Below are positions 36,245 through 44,743 of a DNA stretch of 64,000 nucleotides, in pieces. Where the stretch lies: NCBI RefSeq assembly GCF_000473225.1, contig NZ_KI421509.1, positions 3,736,065 through 3,800,064 of the forward strand, in the 5' to 3' direction. How positions within the stretch are numbered: the first letter of the stretch is position 1; every line of letters starts with the position of its first letter. Below the pieces are notes generated by a model. The model had not been told where the DNA came from. It worked only from the letters and a program-made list of their open reading frames with translations, and searched no databases. Position numbers and translations under genes: made by a program. This stretch comes from Sedimentitalea nanhaiensis DSM 24252 (lineage in GTDB: Bacteria; Pseudomonadota; Alphaproteobacteria; Rhodobacterales; Rhodobacteraceae).

Positions 36245-37951
36245 TTACGAGCCTTCCAGACGGTACCAGTCGGCCGCGTTCCAGATTTCACTGTCCCAGA
36301 CATTCAGGATCACGCCGCCCAGTGTGTTGGAATGGGCCGAAACCCGGCCCCGGTCCACCAGCGGCAGGATGCTGTAGCTGTCCTTGGTCAGCATGTCGTT
36401 CAGCTGTCTGGCGATCTCGCCGCGCTTTTCCAGCGCGCCGGTACGGCCGAGTTCGGCCACCAGTGCGTCATAGGCCGGATCGCAGAAGCGGTTGATGTTC
36501 TCTCCCTGCCACTGGCTTTCCGGGCGCGGCGCCTTTTCGCAGGTGCGTTCGGCCAGATAGTTTTCAGGGTCGGTGCCGTCGAAATTGTTGGCGTACATCT
36601 CGACATCGGCATAGAATTTCTGGAACGTATCCGGGCTGCCGGGATCGCCGCCGAAAAACACCGAGCCCGAGATATTGCGCAACTCGGTTTCAACGCCGAT
36701 CTCGCTCCACCACTGTTTGATCAGGGCCTGGAAATCCTGACGCACGGCATTGGTCGAGGTCTGGTACAGCAGCGACAGGCGCACACCGTCCTTGGCGCGG
36801 ATGCCATCGGCCCCTTTGACCCATCCGGCGTCTTCCAGCATCTGGTTGGCCCCGGCGATATCCTGGACCAGGCAGTCGGTGTTGTCGCTGGCATATAATG
36901 CGGGTGCGGGCACCATGTTGCAGGTCGGGCGGCCGGCCTGACCATAGCCGATCTCGACCAGCAATTCGCGGTCGATCGCCATGCTCAGCGCCTTGCGCAC
37001 GGCCAGATCGCTGAGGAACGGGTGCGGATGCTTGGCTGTCGCACGCTCGCCTTCCGGCAGGCTGGGCGAGGGATCGGTCAGGTTGATCTCGATACGCTCG
37101 ACCAGGGTGCCAAAGGCGGATACCGGAGTGCCTTTGCCGGCCGCGGCCATTTTCGAAATCACTTCGGGGGCCAGTTGCAGGTTCCAGGCATAGTCGAATT
37201 CGCCGGTTTCCATCACCGCGCGGCCCGCCGCCGTCGCGTCGCCGCCGCCTTTGAATGTCAACGTGGCAAAGGCCGGTTTGGCCGGATCGCGAAAGTTCGG
37301 GTTGGCCGACATGGTGATCACGTCGTTGGGTTTGAATTCATCCACCACAAAGGGGCCGGTGCCGATCGGGTTGAAATTGGCATCGGTGCATTCCGGCGCT
37401 TTGGCACCCAGGCAATCGGCAAATTGCGCGGCCTGTATGATCGGCGACTGGGCACCCATGAACGGGCCATAGGGGTTTGGTTTGGGTTCGGAAAAGGTAA
37501 CTTTGACGGTCAGATCGTCAATGGCTTCGACCTTGGACACGCCTTCGAACTTGGCGCCCTGCGCACAGCCGCCTTCGGGATGCATGCAATAATCCGCAGT
37601 GAAGACCACGTCGGCCGAGGTGACCGGGGTGCCGTCGGACCACAGCAGGCCGGGTTTCAGATTCCAGGTGATGGTGGTCAGATCTTCGCTGACGCCGCCG
37701 TTTTCAAGCGTCGGAATCTCGGTCGCCAGGAACGGCACCAACGCGCCTGTTTCATCGTAGCGGCCCAGGGGTTCAAGAACCAGGCTGGAGCTTTCGACGT
37801 CCTTGGTGCCGCCGGACAGAAACGGGTTCAGGATCGAGGGGGCCTGCCAATATATGATGCTGACATTGCCGTCTGATCCACGTTCGGCCATGGCCATCGG
37901 GGCCAGCGCCGTGGATGCGATCGCACCCAGCAATAGGGCTTTGATTTTCAT
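36245..37951 (-). CDS. Peptide-type ABC transporter substrate-binding protein
   Basis: A 568-residue periplasmic binding protein of the SBP_bac_5 (DppA/OppA) family. A signal peptide (MKIKALLLGAIASTALAPMAMA) is cut before ERGSDG. The family core is seen in LEPLGRYDETGALVPFLATEI, TWNLKPGLLWSDGTPVTSADVVFT and FLSDLAVRKALSMAIDRELLVE. AAGGAG lies ahead of the ATG at 37951. The ligand may be a peptide or a conjugated amino acid, since the divergent part of the locus encodes M20 amidohydrolases that would cleave an acyl-amino acid after uptake. Confidence 0.94.
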   Translation of the reverse strand: MKIKALLLGAIASTALAPMAMAERGSDGNVSIIYWQAPSILNPFLSGGTKDVESSSLVLEPLGRYDETGALVPFLATEIPTLENGGVSEDLTTITWNLKPGLLWSDGTPVTSADVVFTADYCMHPEGGCAQGAKFEGVSKVEAIDDLTVKVTFSEPKPNPYGPFMGAQSPIIQAAQFADCLGAKAPECTDANFNPIGTGPFVVDEFKPNDVITMSANPNFRDPAKPAFATLTFKGGGDATAAGRAVMETGEFDYAWNLQLAPEVISKMAAAGKGTPVSAFGTLVERIEINLTDPSPSLPEGERATAKHPHPFLSDLAVRKALSMAIDRELLVEIGYGQAGRPTCNMVPAPALYASDNTDCLVQDIAGANQMLEDAGWVKGADGIRAKDGVRLSLLYQTSTNAVRQDFQALIKQWWSEIGVETELRNISGSVFFGGDPGSPDTFQKFYADVEMYANNFDGTDPENYLAERTCEKAPRPESQWQGENINRFCDPAYDALVAELGRTGALEKRGEIARQLNDMLTKDSYSILPLVDRGRVSAHSNTLGGVILNVWDSEIWNAADWYRLEGS

Positions 37952-38213
37952 GTTTTACTCCTTGTTGGACACATTTGTGTCTTAGTGCCTCCGCTTGACG
38001 TGCGGATGTTCGCAGGGCCGCTCTGGGGAAGCGTGCGCGGTGCATGACCAAATCGTGACCGGCCCGGTCACTGTCGTCGTCTCCCGTGGCGGATACCCGG
38101 GCATCGAAACAGAGTTTGAAAAAAATGCAAGCCTTGCCTTTGGGGAACTGTGATGCGGGGTTTGACACAGCCGGGGCGCGCGCCGTAGCGTTTGAGCCTG
38201 AATCAACGGGGAG

Positions 38214-40040
38214 ATGGCGGTGCTGGATCAACCGATTGCACGGATCGACGGGTTGCGGGTGGCGTTCCAGACCAAGGACGGTCCGGTGGTCGGGGTCAAC
38301 GACGTATCGTTCGAGGTCCACCCGGGCGAAACGGTCTGTATCGTCGGCGAATCCGGGTCCGGCAAGTCGGTCACCTCGCTGTCGCTGATGCGGCTGGTCG
38401 AGTTTGGCGGCGGCACGATCGAGGCCGGGCAGCTGATCTTTGACCGCAAGGAGGGCGATGAGCTGGACCTGGCGCAGGCCGATCAGGATTTGATGCGCCA
38501 GATCCGGGGCAATGAAATCGGGATGATCTTTCAAGAGCCGATGACGGCGCTGAACCCGGTGTTCACCGTCGGGCGGCAGTTGACCGAGGGGCTGCGGGTG
38601 CACAGGGGGCTGTCCAAGGCCGAAGCCCGGGAGCGTGCGCTGGTTCTGTTACGCGAGGTGCGCATTCCCGAGCCCGAGCGGCGGTTGCAGCAATATCCGC
38701 ACGAGCTGTCCGGTGGCATGCGTCAGCGGGTGGTGATTGCCATGGCGATGGCCTGCGCGCCGCGCCTGTTGATCGCGGATGAACCGACCACGGCGCTGGA
38801 CGTGACCATTCAGGCCGAGATCCTGGCGCTGATGGACCGCTTGAAACGCGAGACCGGCACGGCGGTGATGTTCATCACCCATGACATGGCGGTGGTGGCC
38901 CAGATGGCGGACCGCGTGGTGGTGATGTTTCGCGGCAACAAGGTCGAGGAGGGCACCGTCCAGGAGATCTTTGAAAACCCGCAGCACGACTATACCAAGG
39001 CGCTGCTGGCTGCGGTGCCCAAGTTGGGCGAGATGCGCGGCAAGGCCGCGCCTGAGCCGATGAAGCTGTTGGGGAGCGAGGGACAGAACATTGCGCCGAT
39101 TCCGGGCACCGATCAGGTGCTGCTGTCGGTCCGGCATCTGACCACACGGTTCGCGGTGCAGGGCGGGTTCTTTCGGCGTACCGTCGCGCAGGTCCACGCG
39201 GTCGAGGATGTGTCGTTTACCATCAACCGGGGGCAGACCCTGTCGCTGGTGGGTGAATCCGGATGTGGAAAATCCACCGCCGGGCGCTCGATCCTGCGGC
39301 TGGTGGAACCCGACGCGGGGCAGATTGATCTGGATGGCGTGGACATCATGCAGCTGGATGCACGGGGGCTGCGCGAGGCGCGGCTGGACATGCAGATGAT
39401 CTTTCAGGACCCGTTCGCGTCCCTGAATCCGCAGATGCAGCTGATGGATCAGGTGGCCGAACCGTTGCGCAACTATGGCACCAATTCCGCCGACACGATC
39501 CGAGACCGGGTGTCGATGCTGTTTGACCGGGTCGAACTGCCGCGCAGCTTTATGCGCCGCTATCCGCACGAGCTGTCCGGCGGCCAGCGTCAGCGGGTGG
39601 CGATTGCACGGGCGCTGGCGCTGAACCCCAAGCTGATCGTCGCCGACGAGGCGGTCAGCGCGCTGGATGTCAGCGTGCAGGCGCAGGTTCTGAACCTGAT
39701 GATGGAGTTGCAGGCCGATCTGGGGCTGTCGTTTCTGTTCATCAGCCATGACATGGCGGTGGTCGAGCGGGTCAGCCATCAGGTCGGCGTGATGTACCTG
39801 GGCCGCATTGTCGAGTTGGGTCCGCGGGCACGGGTGTTCGAAAACCCGCAGCATCCGTATACGCAGGCGCTGATGCAGGCGGTGCCGATCGCCGACCCGC
39901 GCCGACGCAAGTCCGAGAAGGATCTCAACTTCAAGCCGATCCCGTCGCCGATACATGGGCTGGACTATGACCCCGCGCCGTCGCTGTATGACGAGGTCGA
40001 GCCGGGGCATTATGTTCTGACCACCGACAGCGGGTATTGA
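38214..40040 (+). CDS. Fused double ABC ATPase (DppD-DppF type)
   Basis: A 608-residue protein with two complete ABC ATPase domains. The first (about 5-270) has Walker [14 protein letters not shown], signature LSGGMRQRV and Walker [12 protein letters not shown]. The second (about 305-565) has [22 protein letters not shown] and [11 protein letters not shown], with Ala in place of the usual Pro after the catalytic Glu. A short oligopeptide-transporter C-terminal motif follows each domain ([13 protein letters not shown] and [13 protein letters not shown]). It powers the divergent permease pair. Its stop is one base before the argE relic. Confidence 0.95.
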   Translation: MAVLDQPIARIDGLRVAFQTKDGPVVGVNDVSFEVHPGETVCIVGESGSGKSVTSLSLMRLVEFGGGTIEAGQLIFDRKEGDELDLAQADQDLMRQIRGNEIGMIFQEPMTALNPVFTVGRQLTEGLRVHRGLSKAEARERALVLLREVRIPEPERRLQQYPHELSGGMRQRVVIAMAMACAPRLLIADEPTTALDVTIQAEILALMDRLKRETGTAVMFITHDMAVVAQMADRVVVMFRGNKVEEGTVQEIFENPQHDYTKALLAAVPKLGEMRGKAAPEPMKLLGSEGQNIAPIPGTDQVLLSVRHLTTRFAVQGGFFRRTVAQVHAVEDVSFTINRGQTLSLVGESGCGKSTAGRSILRLVEPDAGQIDLDGVDIMQLDARGLREARLDMQMIFQDPFASLNPQMQLMDQVAEPLRNYGTNSADTIRDRVSMLFDRVELPRSFMRRYPHELSGGQRQRVAIARALALNPKLIVADEAVSALDVSVQAQVLNLMMELQADLGLSFLFISHDMAVVERVSHQVGVMYLGRIVELGPRARVFENPQHPYTQALMQAVPIADPRRRKSEKDLNFKPIPSPIHGLDYDPAPSLYDEVEPGHYVLTTDSGY

Positions 40041-40041
40041 A

Positions 40042-40295
40042 ATGGCCGAAACACTCGAGGCAAAGGCGGTTATGGATCGGCAGGAGGCCTTTCCAACGGT
40101 CAGCCGCGACACCAACCTGCCAATGATTGACCGGGTGCAGGGCGATTCGGCACCTGCGATATGAAGGGGTTCGACGCCATCGCCATCTGGGCGCTGGTTC
40201 AGGCGCATCAGCACAACGGGTTCATAACAGTGGCGCAATTTCAGGCTGGGGCCGATTTCATGGACCGGCCGATCGCGCGCCTGCAGAAGGGATAA
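40042..40295 (+). pseudogene. Internally deleted relic of acetylornithine deacetylase-like argE
   Basis: Three short pieces of an ArgE-type M20 deacetylase are joined here. The N-terminal piece VMDRQEAFPTVSRDTNLPMID matches the family start. After a frame change comes GRFGTCDMKGFDAIAIWAL, the metal-site GTCDMKGFDA block normally about 70 residues later. It then runs straight into QAHQHNGFITVAQFQ and AGADFMDRPIARLQ, the family C-terminus. About 300 of roughly 390 residues are missing. Formally two mini-ORFs (40042-40164 and 40161-40295) overlap by ATGA. The relic starts one base after the ATPase stop and ends 3 bp before the first M20 gene, so argE was once an operon member. A function for the mini-ORFs is unlikely. 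Confidence 0.75.
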
Positions 40296-40298
40296 ACC

Positions 40299-41465
40299 AT
40301 GCCGATCAAGAACCGTCTCGCGGAAATGCACGATGAGATCACCGGCTGGCGCCGGCACCTGCATGCCCATCCGGAACTGATGTTTGACGTGCAGAACACC
40401 GCTGCCTTTGTGGTAGAACGGCTGCGCGACTTTGGCATTGACGACATCGCGACCGGGATCGGGCAGACCGGCGTCGTGGCGCGGATCAGGGGCAAATCCG
40501 ATACCAAGGGCCGTGTGATCGGGCTGCGCGCGGACATGGATGCGCTGCCGATCATCGAGGCAACCGGTCTGGATTACGCCAGCACCGCGCCGGGCAAGAT
40601 GCACGCCTGTGGTCATGACGGGCACACGGCGATGTTGCTGGGGGCGGCGAAATACCTGGCCGAGACCCGCAATTTCGATGGCACCGTGGTGCTGATCTTT
40701 CAGCCCGCCGAAGAAGGCGGCGGTGGTGGGCGCGAGATGTGCCGTGACGGGCTGATGGAGCGTTGGGGCATTCAGGAAGTCTATGGCATGCACAACATGC
40801 CGGGCTTTCCGGCGGGCGCATTCGCCATCCGCCCCGGCGCGTTGCTGGCCAGTGCGGACCAGTTCGACATCACCCTGACCGGCAAGGGCGGCCATGCCGC
40901 CGCCCCACATGACGCCGTGGATACCAACCTGGCGGCGGCGCATGTGGTGGTGGCGCTGCAATCCATTGTGTCGCGCAACGCCGATCCGCTGGCCAGCCTG
41001 GTGATTTCGGTCTGCACGATGCGCAGCGATACCGAGGCGCATAACGTCATTCCGCAGACGGTGCTGTTGCGCGGAACGGTGCGGGCGTTGGACCAATCGG
41101 TGCGGGAACTGGCCGCCGAGCGGGTCCGGAGGATCGTGACCGCCACCGCCGAGGCCTATGGCTGCACAGCCCAGATCGATTACGAGTGGGGCTATCCCGT
41201 CACCGTCAATCACCCGGATCATACCGGGTACGCCGCCGATGCCGCCGAGGTCGTGGCCGGATCGGTGCAGCGCGACACACCGCCGATCATGCCCGCCGAA
41301 GATTTTGCCTTTATGCTGCAGGAGCGGCCCGGTGCCTACATGTTCCTGGGCAATGGCGAAGGCGCGATGGTGCATCACCCCGCCTATGATTTCAACGATC
41401 AGATCATCCCCGTGGGGTGCAGTTGGTTTGCCGAACTGGTTGAACGGCGGATGCCGGCGGCGTAA
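40299..41465 (+). CDS. M20 family amidohydrolase, first copy
   Basis: A 388-residue metal-dependent amidohydrolase of the M20D (hippurate hydrolase/aminoacylase) type, cytosolic. It starts MPIKNRLAEMHDEITGWRRH. Metal-site marks are KMHACGHDGHTAMLLGAAKYL, FQPAEEGGGGGREM with the catalytic Glu pair, GMHNMPGFPAG, and the C-terminal PAEDFAFMLQERPGAYMFLGN. The lid domain covers about 185-300. It likely cleaves an N-acyl amino acid or amino-acid conjugate imported by the adjacent ABC system. It is a tandem paralog of the next gene. Confidence 0.93.
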   Translation: MPIKNRLAEMHDEITGWRRHLHAHPELMFDVQNTAAFVVERLRDFGIDDIATGIGQTGVVARIRGKSDTKGRVIGLRADMDALPIIEATGLDYASTAPGKMHACGHDGHTAMLLGAAKYLAETRNFDGTVVLIFQPAEEGGGGGREMCRDGLMERWGIQEVYGMHNMPGFPAGAFAIRPGALLASADQFDITLTGKGGHAAAPHDAVDTNLAAAHVVVALQSIVSRNADPLASLVISVCTMRSDTEAHNVIPQTVLLRGTVRALDQSVRELAAERVRRIVTATAEAYGCTAQIDYEWGYPVTVNHPDHTGYAADAAEVVAGSVQRDTPPIMPAEDFAFMLQERPGAYMFLGNGEGAMVHHPAYDFNDQIIPVGCSWFAELVERRMPAA

Positions 41466-41532
41466 CAGATGGGACAGAACCGCAGCAGGGCAAGAAACGG
41501 CCTGCGTGGATGCACATACAGGAGACTTTCAG

Positions 41533-42696
41533 ATGCCCGTCAAGAATCGCTTTGCCGAATTGCAGGACGAAATCACCGCCTGGCGCCGGGATATTCACGA
41601 GAACCCCGAGATCCTGTTCGAGACCCACCGCACCAGCGCGTTGGTGGCTGAAAAACTGGCCGCATTCGGCTGTGACGACGTGGTGACGGGCATCGGGCGT
41701 ACCGGTGTGGTTGGCGTCATCAAGGGGAAAGCGGACAGCTCGGGCAAAGTGATTGGCCTGCGTGCGGACATGGATGCGCTGCCGATCGTTGAGGCGACCG
41801 GGGTGGAGTATGCCAGCAAGACAACGGGCGCGATGCATGCCTGTGGCCATGACGGGCACACGGCGATGTTGCTGGGGGCGGCGAAATACCTGGCCGAGAC
41901 CCGCAATTTCGACGGCACCGTGGTGGTGATTTTTCAGCCGGCCGAAGAAGGCGGCGGCGGCGGCAAGGAGATGTGCGACGACGGCATGATGGAACGCTGG
42001 GGCATTCAGGAAGTATACGGGATGCACAACTGGCCCGGTCAGCCGGTGGGCAGCTTTGCCATCCGTTCCGGCGCGTTCTTTGCCGCGACCGATCAGTTCG
42101 ACATCACGTTCGAAGGGCGCGGCGGGCATGCAGCGAAGCCGCACGAAACCGTCGATACCACGGTGATGGCGGCGCAGGCGGTGCTGGCCTTGCAGACCAT
42201 CGCCAGCCGCAATGCCGACCCGGTGGATCAGGTGGTGGTTTCGGTGACGTCGTTTGAAACCTCGTCCAAGGCGTTCAACGTGATTCCGCAGAAGGTGCAG
42301 ATCAAGGGCACGGTGCGCACCATGAGCGCGGCGATGCGCGATCTGGCCGAAAAGCGGATCAAGGACATCTGCACCGGGATCGCCACGACCTTTGGCGGTA
42401 CGGCCGATGTCACCTATTTCCGTGGATATCCGGTGATGGTGAACCATGACGAGCAGACCGAATTCGCCGCCGGGGTGGCGCGCAGGGTGTCCGGCGCCTG
42501 TGATGATGCGCCGCTGGTGATGGGGGGCGAGGATTTTGCCTTTATGCTAGAAGAGCGCCCCGGTGCCTATATCCTGGTCGGCAATGGCGATACCGCGATG
42601 GTGCATCACCCCGAGTATAATTTTAACGACGAGGCGATCCCCGCCGGTTGCAGCTGGTGGGCCGAGATTGTCGAACAGCGGATGCCGGCGGCCTGA
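41533..42696 (+). CDS. M20 family amidohydrolase, second copy
   Basis: A 387-residue paralog of the preceding gene, with the same marks: AMHACGHDGHTAMLLGAAKYL, FQPAEEGGGGGKEM, GMHNWPGQPVG and GGEDFAFMLEERPGAYILVGN. ACAGGAGA lies 12 bases ahead of the ATG at 41533. Proteins differ clearly in the lid domain, so the substrates may differ, yet a 65-base tract around the metal site (41848-41912) is identical to the first copy at the DNA level, a sign of gene conversion. Same operon, 67 bp gap. Confidence 0.93.
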   Translation: MPVKNRFAELQDEITAWRRDIHENPEILFETHRTSALVAEKLAAFGCDDVVTGIGRTGVVGVIKGKADSSGKVIGLRADMDALPIVEATGVEYASKTTGAMHACGHDGHTAMLLGAAKYLAETRNFDGTVVVIFQPAEEGGGGGKEMCDDGMMERWGIQEVYGMHNWPGQPVGSFAIRSGAFFAATDQFDITFEGRGGHAAKPHETVDTTVMAAQAVLALQTIASRNADPVDQVVVSVTSFETSSKAFNVIPQKVQIKGTVRTMSAAMRDLAEKRIKDICTGIATTFGGTADVTYFRGYPVMVNHDEQTEFAAGVARRVSGACDDAPLVMGGEDFAFMLEERPGAYILVGNGDTAMVHHPEYNFNDEAIPAGCSWWAEIVEQRMPAA

Positions 42697-43064
42697 ACCG
42701 CGCGCTTATGGCGTTTTGACCAGGACTTGATACATTGCCCTTCCTTTACCGGGTTGAAATCGTTGCTTTCCTGCGGCGACAGATGTTTCAGGTTTGAGTC
42801 AAGACGCTTTGGCTCCTGACCTGCCCTCTTCCGGTCGCGGTTCAGGCAGAGGCAGCGACGGCATGGCCTGTCGGGAAATCCACAGGGGGGCTTCGGGCCT
42901 GTGCGGCCAGGGCGATGAAGGCCGATTTCAGCATCGGACTCACGGGCGGACCGACTGAGGACACGACAGGGGAGCTCTGGACGATTTTGGCTTGGCGTTG
43001 TGGCGCGGGCGTTGCAGAAACGGGGCGGGCGCGTTTGTGGCGCGGGATGCATCCGGGGGGAAAC
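42697..43064. other. Intergenic region upstream of HMG-CoA reductase
   Basis: No gene is supported in these 368 bases. A coding-like frame continues upstream of the HMG-CoA reductase start (to 42915) but lies before the family N-terminus and has no good start signal. A promoter is expected here, as the reductase seems to begin a new unit; TTGACC near 42715 is a possible -35 element without a convincing -10 partner. Confidence 0.4.
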
Positions 43065-44351
43065 ATGGCGGATATTTCATCACGATTGACGGGGCTGCGG
43101 GATCTGACGCCGCCGGACCGGCGCGCACGGGTGGTTCAGGCGGCAGGGCTGTCCGAGCAGGACGCGCAAATCCTGGCGGGCGCGGATGTTCTGCGCATGA
43201 CGCTGGCGGATGGCATGATCGAGAATGTCATCGGCAAGTTCGAGTTGCCGATGGGAGTGGCGACGAATTTCACCGTCAACGGCAAGGATTACCTGGTGCC
43301 GATGGTGGTCGAGGAACCTTCGGTGGTGGCGGCGGCATCCTTTATGGCGCGGATCGCGCGGGACTGTGGCGGGTTTGTCACCAGTTCGGACCGCCCGGTG
43401 ATGCGCGCGCAGGTGCAGGTGCTGCGCCCCGAAGACCCCCACGGCGCACGGCAGCGCCTGTTGTCGGCGCGCGACGAGTTGATCGCGATGGCCAATGCGC
43501 GCGACACGGTGCTGACCGGGCTGGGCGGCGGGTGCAAGGATATCGAGGTGCAGGTGTTCGACGACACGCCGGTCGGGGCGATGGTCGTGCTGCATCTGCT
43601 GGTGGATGTGCGCGATGCGATGGGGGCCAACACGGTCAATACCATGGCCGAAACCATTGCTTCGCGCGTTGCGGAAATCGCCCGTGGGGAAGTGCGGTTG
43701 CGCATTCTGTCGAACCTTGCCGACCTTCGGCTGGTGCGGGCGCGGGTCGAGATTGCGCCCGCTGCGCTGAGCGCAGCGGGGCTGGACGGGGCCGATGTGG
43801 TGCAGGGCATGGTCGAGGCCTGTGCGCTGGCGGTGATCGATCCGTACCGCGCGGCGACCCATAACAAGGGCATCATGAACGGTATCGATTCCGTGGTCGT
43901 CGCCACCGGCAACGACTGGCGCGCAATCGAGGCCGGGGCGCATGCCTATGCGGCGCGCGGGGGGCGGTACACCAGCCTGTCGCGCTGGGAGCGCGGGGCC
44001 GATGGCGCGCTTATGGGGACGTTGGAATTGCCGCTGGCGCTGGGGCTGGTGGGGGGGGCGACCAAGACCCATCCGGCGGCGCAGGCAGCGATCCGGATGC
44101 TGGGGGTGACATCGGCGACCGAGCTGGCCGAAGTGGTCGCGGCGGTGGGGTTGGCGCAGAACATGGCGGCGCTGCGGGCTTTGGCGACCGAGGGCATCCA
44201 GAAGGGCCACATGACCCTGCATGCGCGCAACATTGCCATTCTGGCCGGAGCCGAAGGGGCCGAGGTGGATCGCGTCGCGCGCGCCATCGTCGCGGCGGGC
44301 GAGGTGTCGGTCGACCGGGCGGCGCGGGAACTGGCGTTGCCGCGCGACTAG
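43065..44351 (+). CDS. mvaA: Class II (degradative-type) HMG-CoA reductase
   Basis: A 428-residue cytosolic enzyme interconverting HMG-CoA and mevalonate plus CoA. Class II marks: the catalytic Glu in [18 protein letters not shown] (about 81), [13 protein letters not shown] in the HMG-CoA/NAD(P) site, Lys in [12 protein letters not shown], and the His in the mobile C-terminal flap [11 protein letters not shown]. The ATG at 43065 has GGGGGG six bases upstream and fits the family start ([16 protein letters not shown]). No other mevalonate gene is near. Most roseobacters make isoprenoids by the MEP route, so this enzyme probably serves mevalonate or leucine-related catabolism. Confidence 0.95.
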   Translation: MADISSRLTGLRDLTPPDRRARVVQAAGLSEQDAQILAGADVLRMTLADGMIENVIGKFELPMGVATNFTVNGKDYLVPMVVEEPSVVAAASFMARIARDCGGFVTSSDRPVMRAQVQVLRPEDPHGARQRLLSARDELIAMANARDTVLTGLGGGCKDIEVQVFDDTPVGAMVVLHLLVDVRDAMGANTVNTMAETIASRVAEIARGEVRLRILSNLADLRLVRARVEIAPAALSAAGLDGADVVQGMVEACALAVIDPYRAATHNKGIMNGIDSVVVATGNDWRAIEAGAHAYAARGGRYTSLSRWERGADGALMGTLELPLALGLVGGATKTHPAAQAAIRMLGVTSATELAEVVAAVGLAQNMAALRALATEGIQKGHMTLHARNIAILAGAEGAEVDRVARAIVAAGEVSVDRAARELALPRD

Positions 44352-44743
44352 GGCCGGGCTGGGATGACGCGCGCGTTGTGTGCGCCCATGTTCACCAAAT
44401 GGTTGCGCCGGTCCGCGATTGTTCTCGTTTCGTGAATGACCCGGAGCGGGTGATCGGTTCGATCCAGCCGGTGTCTGAAACGCCCAAACGGTGCGGGATT
44501 GTCCTGAAAATGGCTGCAGTGTGGGGGCGTTTGGGGTTATTTTGCGCCGACCTGAAAGAGACGGGTCCACATGGGGCGATCCAACCGTGTCATATTTGAA
44601 ACAAAACCGGCCTGGTTGTGCGCGAAACCGGAGAATTTTGTCAGAATAATGCCCGGCCACGTTCATTCTCATTCACACACATCGGGTCGGTGTGTATTTG
44701 ATATGACGATAAAATTTTTTGCGAGTAATCGAGAGATCCTCCG
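44352..44743. other. Intergenic region upstream of the RTX-Hint gene
   Basis: A 392-bp stretch without a supportable gene. It becomes AT-rich toward its right end (ACGATAAAATTTTTTGCGAG just before the RTX-Hint start), where a promoter is likely. A short frame at 44378-44599 has no recognisable content. Confidence 0.4.
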
